Source of the DNA: Candidatus Sulfopaludibacter sp. SbA3
GTDB taxonomy: Bacteria > Acidobacteriota > Terriglobia > 20CM-2-55-15
Assembly (NCBI GenBank): GCA_945861845.1
Contig: CAMAWS010000109.1
Span: 1-8,504, forward strand
Reading direction: 5' to 3'
DNA length: 8,504 nt
Positions 5,253-8,504 of this stretch are shown here, piece by piece. The first letter of the stretch is position 1; each line of letters opens with the position of its first letter. The notes beneath the pieces were generated by a model. That model ran no database searches, had not been told where the DNA came from, and saw only the letters and a list, made by a program, of their open reading frames with translations. The translations under genes and the position numbers were made by a program.

Positions 5253-7415
5253 TCACGGTTCCGGCACTTCCTTTGCGTACAGCACCGACCATTCGGCAAC
5301 TTCCTGGACGAAAAAGCGGGCGACGGATTCACTGAGACTGAGAACCTCGTGAGTCCATGATCCCAAATCGGCGGCCGGGTCCGACTGCGCACCAGCGATC
5401 GATTGCGCAAGGCTATTTGCCTCAGCCCATTTCCCTCCGGATGGCTCGGGCGATACTTCAGATTTATTCTTAAAAGTGTTCGGATAGAGGGTCTTCACAA
5501 ATGCGGGCCACCGCTGCCAGCCGCGTCTCGCGTGGTGTTCCTTGGAGGACCTGTCCCTTCCGCGCAGAATGGCGCGGGCGACGGCCGAACGCTCACCGAG
5601 CCTGCGGCATTCCGATTGGAACCGGATGCCGTTCAGGCTGGCGACGGCGGCGGGAAGCACCGCGGCAAGGAAGACAAGCCATGGAGTCGCGGCGTGCAGA
5701 ACATGGAAATATTTTTCTGACAGCAGGCCCGTATAGTCCGCCAGCAGAATTAAGACGTCGAGTAAAACAAAGCCGATGACCGCGACATTGAAAACCTTGC
5801 CCCAGTTCTCGGCAAACCCATGAAGACGGTCCATGGTTCGGGCGTTCCGGTCATGGTAAATGGCCTGCTCGCGGACCCAGCGATCGCGAACATCGGCGAG
5901 GACGGAAACTGGATTGAGACGAATGATAGTGGCCGTAAGTTCCCGATTGTCACACCTGAACGTCTCTTTCCGCGCAAAGTCCAGCGAAGCGGGCGAAACC
6001 GATCGGACGATAGCATCGAGCAGCCAGTCGACAGCGCTCTGGCGAACAACCCGCGAAGCATATTGGGGCGGCGCGGCAGCGGGCGGCTGGAAGCTGCCTA
6101 TTCGGGACAGATAGAACAGCGCGCGCAGTCTCTCGGCGAGATACCGGTAGTCGACCGCCCTGTCGTTCCAATCCCCGTCGTTGGCCTGACGTGTGTTTAG
6201 AAAGATCCAGACCACGATGCAGAGTTTGATCGATCCAAGCCCGACGAGCGAGATAAGCAGCCATACAGGAAAGACTGTTTCCCCGGCCGCGCTGCCAAGC
6301 AGCACAAGGCTCAATGCAGCAAGTGAGACGGCGCAAGCCGCCATCACATAGTTCAGCAGGAATGCGCCCCTGTAGAGACCCGAGTAATGGTAGTTCAGGT
6401 TCGTCGCGCGGGCTCGCCACGCTGCGTACGGCTCCACGGATGGATCGCGCCATGGAGCAAACGACGGGCGAAAAGCGTTGTCTACAAGTGCCCAACATTT
6501 TTCGCGGAAGCTCCTCGTGCGCTGGCCCCGGTTGCCCGCGGACAGCTGCGCGGAAGTTGCGTTACCGTAAAGGAATTCCTCAAGAAGCTTGTCGCCATGG
6601 CTGGGTCCACTCTCGTGCGAACTCTCCAGAAGATCGGCATCCGGATCGGCGACGATGTTTGTAACCCATCCGCGCAGGGTATTTGCCCAATCCGGTGAAC
6701 CGGCCTGCAGCATGGCAAGCGTGGACGCGACATTGTCGCCGGGCCGGATGAGTCTCACCTGTCCGGAGCCGCTGTCGATAAACACGACGGGAAGATCGAA
6801 ATCGAGGGCCGCGCGAACCGTTTCAATGGCGCCCCCGGCCTTGCCGGCTTCACTGGAATCGGCTATAGCCACGAGCAGGTCGGAATGCCGTAACAGAAGG
6901 GCAGCCTGCGCGCGGTAGGCGCGCGCCCGGCGCTCCCGGGCCAATGCCGTGTCCGGATCCGGCTTTTCATAGTGGCCGTCGAGACAGAGGATATAGGCGC
7001 AGAGCGCCGCCTGCCGGTCGAACTCCGGCCTGAACTCCTCCGGGCGGCTGGAGCGATAATCGGGGAGATCAAAAGGGACGACGGCGGCCATTTCGACCGC
7101 GACCTTATCCAACAATGCGGCCTTCGCCTGCAAGCCTTCGAGCGTGTTGAACGCGAGACTGTCTGCGCCTTCACACAGCCCGGTAACCAGCCGCACCAGC
7201 GGCCTTTCATTGGAGTAGAACCTCCGGATTCGCGACTCCGGTTCGCTCGCTTGAATGGCCGTGCCCGGCGCAATCTCGGCGATGCGGCGCGCTATCGTAT
7301 CAAAGACGTTTGAAAGTATGCCCGAAAGCCGTTCAAGGTTCCGCGGGAGTTCCCGGTTGCCCGCGAAACCGACGCGCAACACGAGCCGGGGAAGCGATGG
7401 TGTTCTGTTGGGCAT
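5253..7415 (-). CDS. SLOG-type Rossmann domain fused to four membrane helices (SLATT-like), predicted conflict-system effector
   Basis: A 720-residue protein. Residues 10-215 look like a SLOG (LOG/DprA-like Rossmann) ligand-binding domain: RVGFAGNRELP (14-24), LVTGLCEGADSLAFN (76-90), AAVVPFDLPDYR (110-121), HSDLLVAIADSSEAGKAGGAIETV (177-200) and LPVVFID (208-214). A linker follows, then hydrophobic helices at about 351-375 and 381-405. Next come a charged segment with DYRYLAERLRALFYLSR (422-438), a second pair at about 541-562 and 577-595, and GIRFQSECRRLGERSAVARAIL (596-617). The charged helices after a TM pair match SLATT/DUF4231-type 2TM effectors. The C-terminus has a helix, SVARFFVQEVAEWSVLYAKEVPEP. 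In this class the SLOG part is thought to bind a nucleotide signal and the membrane part to perforate the inner membrane. ATG 7413-7415 lies 14 bases after the ClpX-like gene; its ribosome site is weak. It converges with the broken toxin gene. Confidence 0.75.
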   Translation of the reverse strand: MPNRTPSLPRLVLRVGFAGNRELPRNLERLSGILSNVFDTIARRIAEIAPGTAIQASEPESRIRRFYSNERPLVRLVTGLCEGADSLAFNTLEGLQAKAALLDKVAVEMAAVVPFDLPDYRSSRPEEFRPEFDRQAALCAYILCLDGHYEKPDPDTALARERRARAYRAQAALLLRHSDLLVAIADSSEAGKAGGAIETVRAALDFDLPVVFIDSGSGQVRLIRPGDNVASTLAMLQAGSPDWANTLRGWVTNIVADPDADLLESSHESGPSHGDKLLEEFLYGNATSAQLSAGNRGQRTRSFREKCWALVDNAFRPSFAPWRDPSVEPYAAWRARATNLNYHYSGLYRGAFLLNYVMAACAVSLAALSLVLLGSAAGETVFPVWLLISLVGLGSIKLCIVVWIFLNTRQANDGDWNDRAVDYRYLAERLRALFYLSRIGSFQPPAAAPPQYASRVVRQSAVDWLLDAIVRSVSPASLDFARKETFRCDNRELTATIIRLNPVSVLADVRDRWVREQAIYHDRNARTMDRLHGFAENWGKVFNVAVIGFVLLDVLILLADYTGLLSEKYFHVLHAATPWLVFLAAVLPAAVASLNGIRFQSECRRLGERSAVARAILRGRDRSSKEHHARRGWQRWPAFVKTLYPNTFKNKSEVSPEPSGGKWAEANSLAQSIAGAQSDPAADLGSWTHEVLSLSESVARFFVQEVAEWSVLYAKEVPEP

Positions 7416-7429
7416 GTTCGTATACGGAC

Positions 7430-8504
7430 CTACTTCGGAACCGGCTGGGGTTTCCTTGCGCCAGCCTCCTTGAGGCGCATGTAATCGAGATAGTGGAGAT
7501 TCGCATGGATGTTATCGGTGTTGGAGTACACAAACGCAAGAAAGAACTCTGCGATTGCCGCATGCCGGTTTCTCAATTCCTCGGCGAGACGATAGATCAA
7601 CGCCGGCCGGTGCGAGTTTTCCTGTTGGAAGGCCTCCCACCACTTCCGCGCGCTGGCCGTTGTATTACTCCAATCGAGGTGGTCGTTTTTGACCGTCTCG
7701 ATGGCGTTCCAGATCTCCTCATCGCTCCATTCGCGCGTGTCCGTGATGCCAGCCGGAAGATCCATGCCCCTTCGGCCGGTTTCCATCACAGGCCGCGGGC
7801 TTGGCGGCAGGCCGGCAAGGGATTCCCGGCGCAGTTCCCGGTCAAGACGCGGGGCGGCCGGCGGCCCTGAAATGAGTTCCGGAGCGGCGCCGCGTTCGAA
7901 GCAGGCGCGCGTGATCCGCACTTTGCAGATGCCGTGTTCGGCCAGTTCCGGCCACCGGTGATCCACAGAATCGACCGCTCGTCCGATGAGCCGGTGCAAA
8001 CCACGCGCGCCAGTGCCCAGGGCCACGGCTTCTTCGCAGATGGCGTCGAGCGCATCGGAATCCATCTCCAACTCGATTCCATGAACCAGCGCAAGCCGCT
8101 GCTGCATTTCGAGAGGCGACTGCTCGGTTGCCCCGCCGACGATGTCGCGGAGGTCTTTCCTGGAAAGCTCATGAAGCACCGTAACGGTCGCAAACCGTCC
8201 AACGAACTCGGGAATCATTCCAAACTCGACCAGGTCGGCGGTTTGGGCCTGGCACAAAGCCGTGTAGACGGGCTGATCCGGCAGGGCCTCCACCTGTTCG
8301 GCCGGGCGCGGCAGGAAGCCGATCCGGTGCCGTCCCATACCCAGGCGCCGCTCGACAATTTCCTGCAGCCCGACGAACGCGCCGGTGCAAATGAAGAGCA
8401 GCCGCGCTGTATCCACGGAGGCATGGCCGCTGCCCTCGAGACCCTCCGACGTGCGCCCGTCGAGCAATGTCAGCAGGGCGTTCTGCACGCCTTCGCCGCT
8501 CACA
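7430..8504 (-). CDS. ClpX-like AAA+ unfoldase with C-terminal extension (5' end outside window)
   Basis: At least 357 residues are visible, starting inside the AAA+ module; the Walker A and B motifs are beyond the right edge. SGEGVQNALLTLLDG (2-16) matches the ClpX pore-2/helix region, RLLFICTGAFVGL (34-46) is the sensor-1 strand, and RIGF (60-63) contains the IGF tripeptide by which ClpX docks on ClpP. FGMIPEFVGRFATV (94-107) holds the arginine finger, Arg103, and GTGARGLHRLIG (163-174) the sensor-2 arginine. The ClpX homology ends near residue 205. A Pro/Arg-rich linker follows, then a helical region (about 258-347) with EEIWNAIETV, ARKWWEAF, LIYRLAEELRNRHAAIAEFFLAFVYSNTDNI and LHYLDYMRLKE; I do not recognise it. 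Housekeeping ClpX ends soon after sensor 2, so this is a diverged paralogue. It is co-directional with and 14 bases from the SLOG-membrane gene. Confidence 0.85.
   Translation of the reverse strand, partial: VSGEGVQNALLTLLDGRTSEGLEGSGHASVDTARLLFICTGAFVGLQEIVERRLGMGRHRIGFLPRPAEQVEALPDQPVYTALCQAQTADLVEFGMIPEFVGRFATVTVLHELSRKDLRDIVGGATEQSPLEMQQRLALVHGIELEMDSDALDAICEEAVALGTGARGLHRLIGRAVDSVDHRWPELAEHGICKVRITRACFERGAAPELISGPPAAPRLDRELRRESLAGLPPSPRPVMETGRRGMDLPAGITDTREWSDEEIWNAIETVKNDHLDWSNTTASARKWWEAFQQENSHRPALIYRLAEELRNRHAAIAEFFLAFVYSNTDNIHANLHYLDYMRLKEAGARKPQPVPK

Noticed and set aside
7310..7870. A 186-codon plus-strand open frame
   Set aside because: It is antisense to the ClpX-like gene and the start of the SLOG gene, and its translation has no recognisable motif.
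1..8504. tRNA, rRNA or CRISPR array
   Set aside because: No cloverleaf-like TTC arm, rRNA signature or regularly spaced repeats were seen on either strand by eye.

Overview
This window is from a GC-rich bacterial chromosome (roughly 60% G+C by eye, dropping to about half in the toxin-antitoxin stretch near 4.8-5.2 kb). The lineage cannot be fixed from sequence alone. Acyl-CoA catabolism genes, an F420:NADP oxidoreductase homologue and a short palindromic inverted-repeat element suggest a free-living soil or sediment bacterium, for example a member of the Acidobacteriota or a similar phylum; this is a low-confidence guess.

Left part (1-4696), CoA metabolism. An acyl-CoA dehydrogenase (5' end only, minus strand, running off the left edge) is divergent from a five-gene plus-strand cluster. 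That cluster encodes a MaoC-type hot-dog hydratase, a family III (CaiB/BaiF) CoA-transferase, an NADPH-dependent F420 reductase homologue, and the two subunits of a family I (glutaconate CoA-transferase-like) enzyme. The first two genes overlap by one base, and the last two are 39 bases apart. A 144-bp element with 25-bp perfect terminal inverted repeats and an internal hairpin (MITE- or REP-like) sits between the CaiB gene and the F420 reductase gene. The set reads as activation, dehydrogenation and hydration of an organic acid; the substrate cannot be read from the sequence.

Middle (4697-5239), a decayed toxin-antitoxin module. An intact small antitoxin-like gene overlaps a RelE/ParE-type toxin gene broken by a single-base insertion and a probable nine-codon deletion. 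Palindromes precede the antitoxin and could be its operator.

Right part (5253-8504, minus strand), a two-gene operon. The upstream gene (5' end outside the window) is a ClpX-like AAA+ unfoldase that keeps the IGF ClpP-docking tripeptide and carries an extra C-terminal helical region of about 130-150 residues. Fourteen bases downstream is a 720-residue protein with an N-terminal SLOG-type Rossmann domain and two pairs of membrane helices, each followed by a SLATT-like charged helix. SLOG plus SLATT is the architecture of predicted nucleotide-sensing, membrane-perforating conflict systems. Pairing with a ClpX-like ATPase makes this operon the best candidate here for an undescribed defence system.
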